Of a stretch of 64,000 nt of DNA, positions 1 through 11,545 are shown piece after piece. The number at the start of each line of letters is the position of its first letter. Position 1 is the stretch's first letter. Source of the DNA: Rallus limicola (taxonomy: Eukaryota; Chordata; Aves; Gruiformes; Rallidae); the NCBI GenBank assembly GCA_022605955.1, contig JAKCOZ010000058.1, forward strand, positions 1,860,001 to 1,924,000. The letters are read 5' to 3'. The notes below the pieces were generated by a model, which saw only the letters and a program-made list of their open reading frames with translations, did no database searches and was not told where the DNA came from. The translations under genes and the position numbers were made by a program.

Positions 1-1430
1 ACTATCTCACCTGGGGCCTGGTGCACAGTTAGATTAGTGGTGCAGTCCCTATAAGACGGGGCGGGGGGGTGGGTTGGTTCTCTAAAATGCAGCTTTTCTG
101 TCTGCTTCTGCTGTGGTGTGTTTGAAAAGCATCTAAGTGAAAACCTGTTTAATTTACCCTATTTTCATTCCAGTGTTCAGTCAGTGTCAAGACAGTATGT
201 CTGGTGATAATGAATAGCCACATACAGTGTGTCGTAACTTCAGCTGTTTTTAGGGATTTTTAATCTCTTCCAATTTCCATCTGCCTCCTATTCTAACAAA
301 GGCCATATGGCTCTTCAGAGCCACCTGCGCGCCTGCTGGGTGGGATGCGAGTGTCTGAAGCAGCACCATTCTTCTGAGGAATCTTCCATTTCAGGTATAG
401 GCTGCAGATGGGGTTATTGACTGGTTGTGGACACACGAAGGCCAAAAGGGACTGTCACCACAATCTGCCTGGACACCCTATTTAATGTGAGCTGTAGAAT
501 GACACTTGTTTTTTCACTCCCATGTGATAGGTCTAACTGGTTGAACCACATTGGAATCATAGAGGTGTTCAGTATCTACACAAAGTCCTGAGGATGTCTT
601 TCTCCAATTTGTCTCCAGCCCTCCATGGGTGTTGTCAAGTCAGTTAGCACAGGCAGCAAGCTACTTTATGCCAGGTGAAATGCTCAGCCTCCATTTTCTC
701 CCCTTTTCCCTTATCCCCTTATCTAGTACTGGTCTACTGTTTTCAGTAGATACAAAGTGCTTGTAAAAATGTTTGTATCAAATATGTTATCTTAGAAAGA
801 AGTTCTCCCTGATGGTCTAGCAGCCTCTCAGTGGCAGCATCATTTGGCAGATGTCCAGGAAAGAACTTAGTGTCACTAGCTGGGCTTTTACATTTGGCTG
901 CAATGCGCTCTCACCTTTATACAGAAACTTAGGTGCTGTTCATAAGACCCTTACTTGTGAATGTATCAGTTACAACCACCTCCTCACAGCAATTCATACA
1001 GCATGCTCTGGGTATCAACAGAGACTTCAAGGTAACAACTGCATGAATGTTCATAAAATCATTGGTTAAGCAACAAGAAGAAGAATGATTTTTAAAAATG
1101 AAATAATAAAATGCTCGGGGAATCCAGCACTAATTCACTTTTTACTCCTACACAAGTCCTCCTCTCACCTAACTTCTTCCTGTCTGAACTCCATGCTCCT
1201 CAACTAATTCCTGACAAACAGTGTTCTTCTGGCTTTTGTATCCTAAGCCCCACATTCTTTGGTTTTTTCCTATCAATGCTATGGTTGAGATTTTTTTTAC
1301 TTTTTTTCTTCTTTTTATCACATTCCCTTTGCCTTTATACTCAGCTCCTCCTCATTAACCTCTGCCTGCCTCTCCATCCTGCCTCACCCACCGTGGGTGC
1401 CATCGCCACCTGCCCTCTCCTCTCAGCCCA
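1..1430. other. Intergenic DNA, no gene recognised
   Basis: No coding region is recognised. The open frames at 851-1069 and 1111-1458 have low-complexity or unrecognised translations, and the second runs into a CR1 remnant. A possible old amniote repeat is noted at 433-510. Confidence 0.6.
433..510 (+). repeat. Possible old amniote interspersed repeat fragment
   Basis: The stretch resembles, from memory, a widespread sauropsid repeat end with the pattern AAGGCCAGAAGGGACC followed by TCTGACCTCCTG and ACACAGGCCATAGAAC. The match is patchy and the family is not certain. Confidence 0.3.
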
Positions 1431-1432
1431 CA

Positions 1433-1581
1433 AAGCCTCCATCAATGGAGACCTTTAAGAACAGATTAGACACACACTTACCAGAAATAGCGTAAGTACA
1501 GTTCATTCTGCCTTTGTGCAGGAAACCAATTAAAGGACTTACTGAGGCCTCTTCCAGACCTGAATCTTTTTTGATTCTATT
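1433..1581 (+). repeat. CR1 LINE 3'-end remnant
   Basis: The order of motifs follows the 3' end of avian/reptilian CR1 elements: CTCCATCAATGGAGACC, TTTAAGAACAGATTAGACA, CTGCCTTTGTGCAGG, GGCCTCTTCCAGACCTGA, then a degenerate TTGATTCTAT tail. It is divergent, so old, and lies in sense on the plus strand. It is too short and decayed to code. Confidence 0.72.
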
Positions 1582-4525
1582 ATCCTTTGCATTAGTGGGA
1601 GAGCAGTAATGGAGCCACATTTCTTGGCACAGATGTTTCCATGCAATTGTTGTCTTGGACTCTTGGGCTTGTAGCTGGAGCTCCCGTTTTGGCCATCTGC
1701 AGAGTAGCAGAGGCTGCTGCTAGTGCCAGGGCTCAGGCTTGCTGTATTGGCTTCAGTGATAACTTAACCATCTGAGATTCTTCTCTCCATAAAGTTCTCA
1801 AATTATTTTCATTTTCAGCCATTCAATGTTTTCCAATGACTGTAGAAACTTCTTATTGTAATAGGGGTCTTTCCCTTGAACTTCCCTGTTAGTCATCAGC
1901 TCTTCCCTTCCACTTTTATTTTAGAACTTTTGAGGCAAGCATCACTCTTGTGCACTAAAACCATGCAACCCCCACAGAGAAAATTTGGACTGTGGATATG
2001 TAACTGAGAATAGTTTCATTCTTTTTGTCATGTTGCATGGGGTTTTTTTTCTGATTGTCATGCTGTTCTGATTGTATTTGTCTTTTCAGGTAATTCTGCA
2101 GGTAACATAGGTAGCATACAACACTCCACAGTACATCCTGGAACCACTTTGAGTATAACTGCTCTTCCAATCAACAGATGAATTTGCTGTCAGGTATGGA
2201 GGTAGGATATGCCAGTTAAGGAATCCAGTCCTTCCAAAATTACTCATTTTCTCCTATATTAAATTCCTTGGTAAATACATTTATAAGGAGTAAAACAATT
2301 GTAAAACCATTCAAGAACGAAAATCCCATTATACTCATCCAGCTGCAAATTGATGTTATCTGTTCAGAACAATTAGCCTATTATACATCTCCTTAAAACC
2401 TGATACCAGCCCATCCTCTTGGAGCCAGAAGTATAAAGGCAGCCATTAACTTCCTTATACATTGGATCAGCCCAGAAAAACAGCTTAGTGTTCCAGCATC
2501 CTTCGCAATAGGGTTGCTCATTATCAGCTATCAGCTTTTGTGCTAACAGTTCCACACTGAGTACAAAATAGAAGCCAAAGGGTTTGCCTGTGGTTTTCTA
2601 TTATTTTAAGCGCTCTGGACTGAACTTACATCAATATTGTTATTGGTGTACTTAAAATAATAGCCAAAAGAATAGATGACTGGAAAAAGGTGAGGTGGTT
2701 TGGGGCGGAGGAGGAGGAAATGCCGATGCTGCTGGAAAAACATTTTTTTAAAAAAGAACACAACCCAGTGTTTCAGTGAGGCAGATTTTACAACAAGCAC
2801 CGCTGGCTTCAATGGAGTTGCTCCGAAATTGTACTTCAAGAGCTGAGGAGAGACTAGAAATGTTATAAAGTTAGCAAACAGCTAAAGTATATAAACATTT
2901 TCAAACAAAATTAATATTTGAAACAATCAGGAGCTGTTTGCAGAACTCTGGTATAGACAGTCCAAAGCTCAAGAGGCTTTCAGGCTTGTGTAACCCTCTG
3001 AAGTAAACCTCTGAAAATTGGGTTGTCCCTGTACTATTGGCCAGCTTTTATTCACCTAGTGCAACTTGATAGGTACTTGTGGGTCACAGCAATTAATTTC
3101 TTTTCTCTTTGCGTATTCCTTGAAAGCACCTCAGGCTAGCCTTTTAGTCCAAGAGGGAATTTCTAAGTGTAAAATAGGATTTGGACTTTTTTTAGTTGTA
3201 CTCTATTTAATTATGAACCTTTTCTGTGGTTCAGTTTTCTAATTGTTTCTATTACAGGAGGATGCAGGAGCACCTCAGATAGACACATACATTTAGACAG
3301 GGACAGAAAGATGTAAATGGAATTTCTCTTTTTCTACCCATCACTTCCAAAGAAAAGCTAATTGTTATCACAGCACACAGCAAGCTGCCCATATCAATGA
3401 AGATGCTTCTCCATCTTCCAGTGCTGCTGGTGCCACCATCCTTCTCTGGGTATGAAGTCCCCCTTCATGGCTACTTTAGGGCTACTGAAGGGTATATTGC
3501 AATTTTCTCCTTTAGGTAGGGACTGTCCTTCTCCCCTTGCTGCTGCTCACAGATGGGCATGCTGTCCCTCTAAGAAGCCAGAAGAAGCAGCTGGACCAGC
3601 TCTGTAATGAAAAATGCTCAGGTGCTGGGAATTTGCCCAAGGGCATGGGTCCCAGAGGAGAGATGCAAATAGGTAGGAGTAGATGTGATGTTTGGAAGGG
3701 GATGGGCACAGAGACCAGTCCAAGTGTTCAACACAAAGGCAGCCCTTCCCCTGGGCTGAAGCACGACAGGGATTTTTCCTATTTGATGAATTGACTTGTT
3801 CCTTTCCTTTGATTCATTATGGGGGAAAAAGCTCAAATTGAGATGCTTTCAGGTGAGTGGCCTGGCAGGAAGCAAGACTGTCCTGTGATGGTAAAGAGCA
3901 GAATCCTTCCTCCATCAGCATCTCTCCATTCAAGCTGCTTGTAAAGCTATTCTGCTTTCTTCCCTCCCTTTTCACCTTCTTCAATGCCAACAGCCTTCAG
4001 CAATGAGGGAAAACATCTGCCTGTGATGTTTCAAATCAGGGAACAGGTAGTGACTGAAATAAAATACCATTTTCTAAGGGTGCCATTTTTGTTTGGATTG
4101 CTGGTGCTGTCCGACAGGAAAAAATCTAAACCAAGGAAGAACTACTCCTGAAACAGTAATTCTACTATTAAAAGAGGGAGAAAAAGAGATGGAGTTTGAT
4201 AGCTATAAATACTGGATTTTGGAAGTCCTGTTTCAGGCACCTATAAGCAAGATGGTTCCCTTATCATACCAATTCATAATAATATGCTTTGTGTTTGCCA
4301 TGGATTATGTACTGGGAAAAAACTATGATCTTCCTGTGCCTGTTTAGGTCACGATGTCATTGTAACTCCTACACAATGGGCAGTCACAGATGCCTGATAT
4401 AATCAAGTATCATGGTCAGCATTTCCACAGGATTGGTGATGTTTGTGAGAGATGCTTTTGTTATCATATTTCTTGGCTCACACAGCCAAGGCTTTTTTTG
4501 CAAAACCAAAACAAAACAAAGCAAA

Positions 4526-4544
4526 ACACACACACACACACACA
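4526..4544. repeat. (CA)n microsatellite
   Basis: Nine to ten CA units directly follow an A/C-rich stretch (4501-4525). Confidence 0.9.
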
Positions 4545-7500
4545 TACCCCTTCATATTAGTTAATGGGCATTTGAAAAAATAAAACTATTTTCCTTTGGG
4601 AGCAATTTTTTTTCCAGCATAATGACAAAATTCACAAAGAAAGAAATTGTATTTATTCCAAAATAAACTGTTAGCATTCTAAATAATTTCTGTGGGTTTC
4701 TATCTATTCTAATCTAATCAGAACTATTTTTAGACAGCACTGATCTCTGAGACAATTTGAGACTCCTAGTTGAGTTTCTGCTAGAGAAGCATATAATAAA
4801 AAGCACCATCACAAATTTGTCCCTTTGTTACAGAGGCTGGCAGACAGATCAAGGACTTAGAGGGGCTGCCATTTGAAGTCTCTTCAGTTTGAAGATGTAC
4901 TGTCAGGGATCACTATGGAGAAGGCTTTTGTTCTGCTGCTGGAGTAAGTGTTTGTAGATGAAAGGAGAACGCCTGTGCCTGGGCCATCAACCTGACACTT
5001 CAAGACACGAAATTCACTTAGAACTAAGCATGGGATGGTGGACTGAAAAATAACATATATTTATTTTTCCTTTGCTTACTACCTTGAGGAGAATCCCAGT
5101 CATTTTGTAAAGGAATACCGACACATAATTAACCTACTGGAACGGAGGATTTACAGCATAAAGAGCAAACACTTGAAATTGCACAAGCATGGTAACAGAA
5201 TGAAAAGTTCTGGGACTACACTGGGGGTGTTTCCATTACCTTCAGTGTGTTCGGATAAAGTCCTTAAAATTTCCAGAGCACAGGTATTCTGGAGTGATGG
5301 GTATAGTCACCTGTCACTAAATTCCATGTCACAAAATCATCACCCTAGGAGACTTTTTTAAACATGAACATCAGTACAACGTTGTGTCTTATTCTTTGGA
5401 CAATCCCTTCACATCCCAGAGGAAATACATGGGGTAAAAGGATGGAAAGGGGAAGTATTTTTAAAGGCACAGAGATTATTTATCTTTCAATGTCTTTGAC
5501 GCCTTTTACTTATGCAATAGAAAATTCTTTTTAAATGCACTTTCTTTTGTGACACTGGAAAATTAGGTATGAAAAGAGGAGAAAGGAGGGCTTACCCCTT
5601 ACGTTGTTTCAACACTCCTGGCCTTCTCACTTTACCGATCAACCAGAGACTACATGTACTCCTGCCAAGAAGTAGTTGACTTTATATGCTGTATCTTCTG
5701 TCCAAAGATCTCCAAGCACCTAACAACATTCACCACTCAACTATTTACTCTATAGACAAAAGCGTTTTGCTCAGCATTGCCATTCAGCCACCTTAAGACA
5801 AAAGACAGTGTTTCAGGCAGAGAGCATGTTACCCGAGGGATCTAAGAATAAAGTGCTGAATATACTGTTCTTAATAAAACTAAGAGGGGAATATTAGACA
5901 GAAATTAATTAATTGCCCATCAAGGATGTTATCTGGATAAGAGAGATTTACACAGAAAATGATATGGTATTTTAATTGATTCAATTAGTTAAGTCCCTGG
6001 TTTTATTTCTGAGCTGTAAGCCACCACCATATAAAATACTCTGACTGCTAAATAACACGTTGGACATTGGCTCAGGAGAAAGTACTGCCAACACTGTTTT
6101 CTGGAAAAAATTGTGCCTGGAGAAACAGACATAATTAAATGACCACTCTGGTGTAATCCCACTGGATCGCTGCTTTCTGCCAAAGGATCTGAGTCAGTTA
6201 CAGATTCACAGGAAGCAAGGCTGGTATCAAGGGTAGCACCTTTTTCCCCTCTCTTTTGTTTTGACAGATCCCTACTTCATGGCTCCAACCAGGACAGATA
6301 CACTCACTCAGAAATACCTGCATATTTATTTATGCATATGCATGGAAAGGTTCAATCTTGTTCATATTGCTTGATTTCAGTGTGATTTACTGTGTGCAGC
6401 AGAAAGTAGATCTCACTGGAGTAGATTCTGGCATCATTTTTTAATTTGAGACAAGCTTCTGATATCAAGATCACCTCCCAAATATACTGCAGCATAAATG
6501 AGAACAAAACATCACTCTAAAGTACTAAATATACTGTTGCTGCCTGCATGACTGTTAATGCATTAAGAAGGGTTTCAAAACATTTTTCATCCCAAAAGAC
6601 TAATTTAGCAACAGCTCACCATTACAAAGTGAAAATTAATTTCTGATGGGATACGCAGAAGAATGTTGTTGATGCTCTCTGGTTGGTTTGGGGTTTTTTT
6701 CCCATTCGTTCATTTCTTTGAACTGCAGCCAGGTCTTCAGTGGCAATAGTGAATGACTGACTTCAAGATGGGAGAAACCAATTCCCTGCAACTTCCATAT
6801 CAGGGAAGGCACTGCAGACCATTTAACCAGGTGACTTTGTGAGTAGCTTGCTATAGCCTGGCTACAGTAGCCAGGTCTCAAGTTCAAGCACAAAATAGTG
6901 CAGACAATTACACAAAGCTTTGGCTTCCCTGTTCACACAGGGCTTGGCTTGCAGGTTTAAGAGCCCATGCGTTGTTGGCCACATTACTCATTCAACTAAA
7001 GCTCAGTACTTTGTTCGATGCTTTGCTCTGTAAGACTGGAGTGGCCAGTACTCTGCAGATTTGAACCTGTTCTTCCTACCATATCAAAGGAATCTGGATT
7101 GTGGGGCAAATTTGGATGTTCCACCAGTTTTAATGGGTATAAACTATGTGATGATTGGTATGAATTATCTGTAATAACTATACTACTTAAGATCTCCAAG
7201 TACCTAATATGAGCACTGACTTAGCCTGTAGTGTAAGAGCAACAAAGCCCATAATACTTCAAAACCAGTAAGTAATAAAGTGATTGAATATTATAGAAGT
7301 GATTCGGAACACAGAATTTGTAGAAAAGCTATGTCCAACGTTGTATTAGTCATTATACAAGCTAATAGTGAGCATAGCACAGCAATCCTGTTAAGGAGCA
7401 ACTGTAACAAAAGTACTTATCCTAGGAAGGATTTGTAACTTCATTTCCAAACAGTAATCAGAAACAGGCCTGTAAAAATAAATGCAGTTATGCCAGTGTA

Positions 7501-7551
7501 AAAGCCCAGGATTCAGACTATGGGATCAGAAGATCATGTGTTGTTTAGTGA

Positions 7552-7585
7552 TTTTTCTTTTTTTCTTTTTTTTCTTTTTTTTTTT
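7552..7585. repeat. T-rich pyrimidine tract
   Basis: The tract consists of T runs broken by single C bases. It reads as an A-rich tail on the other strand, but no recognisable retroposon body is attached. Confidence 0.85.
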
Positions 7586-7692
7586 GCCATATTCCCTCAT
7601 CTCATAAGCACATCTGGTGTTTTAGGAACATTGTATTCAACAGTGGTAAAAGGACACTATGGCCAAGAATAACAAATGAAAAATGAAAACAC

Positions 7693-7790
7693 TGGGGCCT
7701 AATGCTGATCTCATATGGGTGTAAATCAGAGGGATTCCAGCAAAGCCTTTGGAAACACACCAGTGAAATACTTGTGTCTGATTCAGAACC
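7693..7790. repeat. Possible old amniote repeat fragment
   Basis: Motifs GGGGCCTAATGCTGATCTCA, GGTGTAAATCAGAGG and ACACACCAGTG recall a common sauropsid repeat with GATCTCATTTACACC and GTGTAAATCAGGAG. It is degenerate and the family assignment is from memory only. Confidence 0.3.
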
Positions 7791-8973
7791 AAAACTGTAC
7801 AGACTAGTGATTTTCATCAAGTAAGACTCACAGTTGGGCCTGAAATTCTCCCATCCCCCTGGGAAATTTTGCTGCAAAAAGATCTTTAGAAGGGCTTCTC
7901 ACAAATATCACAAATGCTGAGGGAGTGACAGAGCTAAAGCAAAAATGCTTTAGCGTATCTCCAGTCTGCACCACATAACATAAAATACCCATCAAACCAG
8001 ATTAAGCAGAGATTTTTGATTTGTAATTTGCGACACAAAAAGGGAGTTTGACAGCAAATAAATATCTGCTTTGCACGTAGTTACTGGATTAGTACATGGC
8101 TGCTCTTAAGCCCGTTAGAGACAAAGTCTATCCCTGACCTCACGGTGGGTTGTCCTCAGTAACATGACCTTCTGAATAATATGCATTAATGCACTCTGTG
8201 TTTCTGGTCTTGACCTGAGGCACTGCCATAACCACAGTACTTGTAACACTTGGCAATTTAAACTAAATAGACTGCCTTTAAAAATGTAAACAGATGTCAG
8301 CTGCTTGTTGACAAAATTGTTTGAAGACACCAGACATTAAAACCTCTTAGTCCCCATGTGTTATAGGGAGATCCTAGCAGGAAGGAAGAGCATATCCATA
8401 AATGTCTGTACAGAAACCACTTTTGAGCCTGAAAATTCTGTTTTCCCTTGAAACCCCGCAGCAAGAAAGCAAAAGAACATTCAAGACACAGATCCAATAA
8501 CTGCATTACATTTCCTAATACCACCTTCCATCATAAAAATCAATTATTTTGCCTTGTTCCTGCACAGTTCTCAGAACTAAATCAGTTCAAATTAGAACTC
8601 TCATAATAAAAATGAGTCTTCCTCTACCCAGAGACATGATGCCAAAACATCAGTAAATTTTGCATGATTGTCAGGTGCTGCTGTTTTAATTTAATCCCAT
8701 TGTGCCTGTACTTTTACCTTCTTAAATAACTTCCCTCCTCCTCTCCTGTTTCAGGTATCAGTGGAATCTCCCCCTCCCCTGCTGTCTCCCTCCAGGGCTG
8801 CTGTAAAGCCAACTGTAGACAAGAGGACTTTCTGTGGATTTAATGGGTCTTTGTAGGAGGTACTGACTTTAGCAATCCCCCAGATGCTTTCCTTTTGAAA
8901 CATTTCTTTGCAAATTATGTCTTTCACTGTCTTGCAGTCATCGCTGCCTGAGTTGTCTGCAATTCATCAATAC

Positions 8974-8994
8974 GGGGGGGGGGGGGGGGGGGGG
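8974..8994 (+). repeat. Poly-G run of 21 bases
   Basis: There are twenty-one consecutive G bases, then CGGGGAGGGGAGTGGG. This is G-quadruplex-capable and also a site where assemblies often err in length. Confidence 0.9.
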
Positions 8995-11184
8995 CGGGGA
9001 GGGGAGTGGGAGCATAAGCAGCTGACTGAGAACAACACATGAGATCTTGCCATACAAAATCTCTTTTTCTCCATTGTCCTTTAGGTGAAGATGCCCATTT
9101 AATGCCCAGTTTGCTAGAAGTCAGTATGCTGCTTGCTTTGTAAACAGAGGAATAACCTACTAGGGCTTGCCCCTTGTTTGACTTTGTATTCAATGAACAT
9201 CAAGCCAAACAGCCACTAGAATGCCTGACCTTAAAGACTGAAGTTCAGAAAGAAACACTAAGATCTTGAGGCAAAGGGTTTCACATTACTGGCTCCCCTG
9301 TCTTTCATTGATTAGAGGTTTTACAACTGATAGCAGGTTTCAAGGTTTATTTGGAAACTTTGTCGGGAGGGCAGGAATGGAGGAAGGGAACAAGTAAGCG
9401 AGGTTGAGGGTCTCTTTTATATTTAGCATGTGGCATTAAGATAAACAAAAGTGACAGAAGGGAATGCCATTAACATACAATTTCCAGATCAGCTCCTCAG
9501 TTTATCGTTGGGTCAGTAGATGGGGAGATGGGGGTGGACGCTGGAAGGAGGGAGGGTACAAGAGAGGGAATTTGGGAGTTGTTCATTGTAAAGGATTGGT
9601 TCGCTTTCTGTAAAATTTACACAGCCCCAGCTGAAGTGAATGGGAGTGATCTGAGTACTCTGAATTAGTCTGTACAAGTAATCTACGACTGTCTTTGAGC
9701 TTCAAATTCTAGGTCCTTGGGAAAACCTCACACAGGTGAAATCCCACATAGGGAGCTTTGCAGCATTTGTTCACAGCATGAAAAATCTGTGCATGACAAG
9801 ATTTACTGCCGGGGTCAGATTCAGGAAGGACTAAGTTTGAGCAATGAGGAACACCAGGAAAAGTACCAATCTAGAAAGGGGCAAGAAGGTGAGATCTTAT
9901 TTTGCACAGTTCCTGGGGGCCAGATTCAGAGGAGGCTTCCAAAAGAAAAGCAAAGGAAGATGTAAGAGGGAGTCTTAATGGGATGAGCTTTACAAGCTTT
10001 ACCCTGCAAAATAGCTTTCAAAGCTGCCAGGCTTAGCAAGGCTGGGAAACACGGCTGAGGCCAAAGTCAGATATAGACCAAGGCCATGACCACTGAAGAC
10101 AGTAGAAATATTCACAAGGAAATTCAGATAGCTGGGAGTTTTAGGTATCACAGAAGATGTTTTGGTAGTTATTGGAGGACTCAGGAAAAAAGTATGTATT
10201 ATGACTCGCTAAAAGACCTTGCAATGTTAACAGCAATCACGCAGTGGGGGTGTGCCTATGTTTGTGTTTGCGTGTGGGCACGCATGTGCGTGCCTCCTGA
10301 CCCAGTGGTGTTGAACAAGCTTCAAGTATCAGTCTGTCTTGAGCTAATGAGACGAAAAGAGAGCATGAAGCAACCTGTAATTTCTGTAGGCTGTGGCTGA
10401 GGTGTTAGAGGGGGTGTATACTGGAATGCACATAACCCTTTTCTAACCTCTCACGCCTTCCCGTGTAAAAGATAAGGATTGACACAGGAGTTATTTGTCC
10501 ACTCAAGCTGTCAAAGCACTTAAAAAACTGCCAGTAAGGCTGTAGTCAGACGGAGCTCTCTGTTCCCTAAGTGATATCTTCTCCTGCCAGGCCGGTGGTT
10601 AATTAATGTTCTTAATCTACCTTTCCAGAGCAAGTTTTTGACTAAATCAAAAAATCCAACTGTCTAGCACCCAGGAAAGAGCATTCAAGCTCTGAGAGAA
10701 AGCAACTCTGGGCTGCTAGGATTTCTGAGAATTGTCAACAGCCAGTAATGTGAGCTTCAGGAGGTGACCTTGGACTTTCTACAGCCTGATCCACCTTTAC
10801 TCTATTCTCACTCTGACTGTGGCTTACCACAACATTTTTAAAAGTTGAAGAGTGCTAAAAGAATCTTTCTTGTCTACCATCCATCCTGGCCTTCTAGTAG
10901 GAAGTAGTGATTTTTTTCTCAAGGAGAGACAGAAAACTTGCACTTAGTCAGACCCCACAAAAATTACATTCTGTACTTCAGAATCCCATTGTCAATCCCA
11001 ATATGCAGAAGATACTGTTCCTCTATTATTTCTCTCACTTGCACCCCCATGACCATTTTCACCTGTGCTAATGCAGGCTGCCAACAGTTCAACACTCTCC
11101 AATGATTCAACAGGAAAGAGTTCAGAGAGCAACAGGAGCACTCAGAGATCCATGAAATATAACCCATGAGGAAACCGCAAAGGA

Positions 11185-11545
11185 ATTTTTGTTTTCTTAA
11201 ACATAAGGAAGACTGAACAGAGACATGATAACAGTCCTCAAAAATGTAAACGACTGCAGCAAAGAGGAAGGAAATAATCTCTCCCGTGTGGAGAGGATAA
11301 GAATAACAGGTTAAAGTTGCAGCAGGGATGTTTTTTGATTAGATATTAGCAAACCCATTTCTAGCTGTTAGGATGGTGTTACTGAAGCACTATGATAGGC
11401 TGTCTTGGAAATCTCCACATTTCGAAGCAGGCTGGAGCAACCTCTGTGCTAACAGGACAGGTACCACTGATCCGCTGTGCTCTTGGAGAAGGAATTGGTG
11501 ACTCCTTAAAAATCTCTTCTAGACTTGCTTTCATATAATTTAATG
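11185..11545 (+). repeat. CR1 LINE remnant (plus strand), decayed
   Basis: The nucleotide motif order matches the end of CR1 ORF2 and its 3' UTR: GAAGACTGAACAGAGACATGA, ACAGTCCTCAAAAATGTAAA, GAGGATAAGAATAACAGG, CTGTTAGGATGGTG, CACTATGATAGGCTG, GAAATCTCCACATTT, then a degraded 3' UTR. Frameshifts and stops break the reading frame. It is 5'-truncated, as usual for CR1. Confidence 0.78.

Larger units (their letters stand above)
1582..11184. other. Intergenic DNA upstream of NINJ2, no gene recognised
   Basis: I found no exon, RNA gene or intact element. The block holds a CA repeat at 4526, a T-rich tract at 7552, a possible old repeat at 7693 and a 21-base G run at 8974. All open frames are under 105 codons and untraceable to a family. 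By human gene order, the divergent neighbour WNK1 would lie to the left, but no WNK1 exon was recognised. Confidence 0.6.

Noticed and set aside
1111..1458. Plus-strand frame of 115 codons with a Phe/Leu-rich stretch
   Set aside because: The hydrophobic stretch comes from a T-rich run, and the frame ends inside a CR1 remnant.
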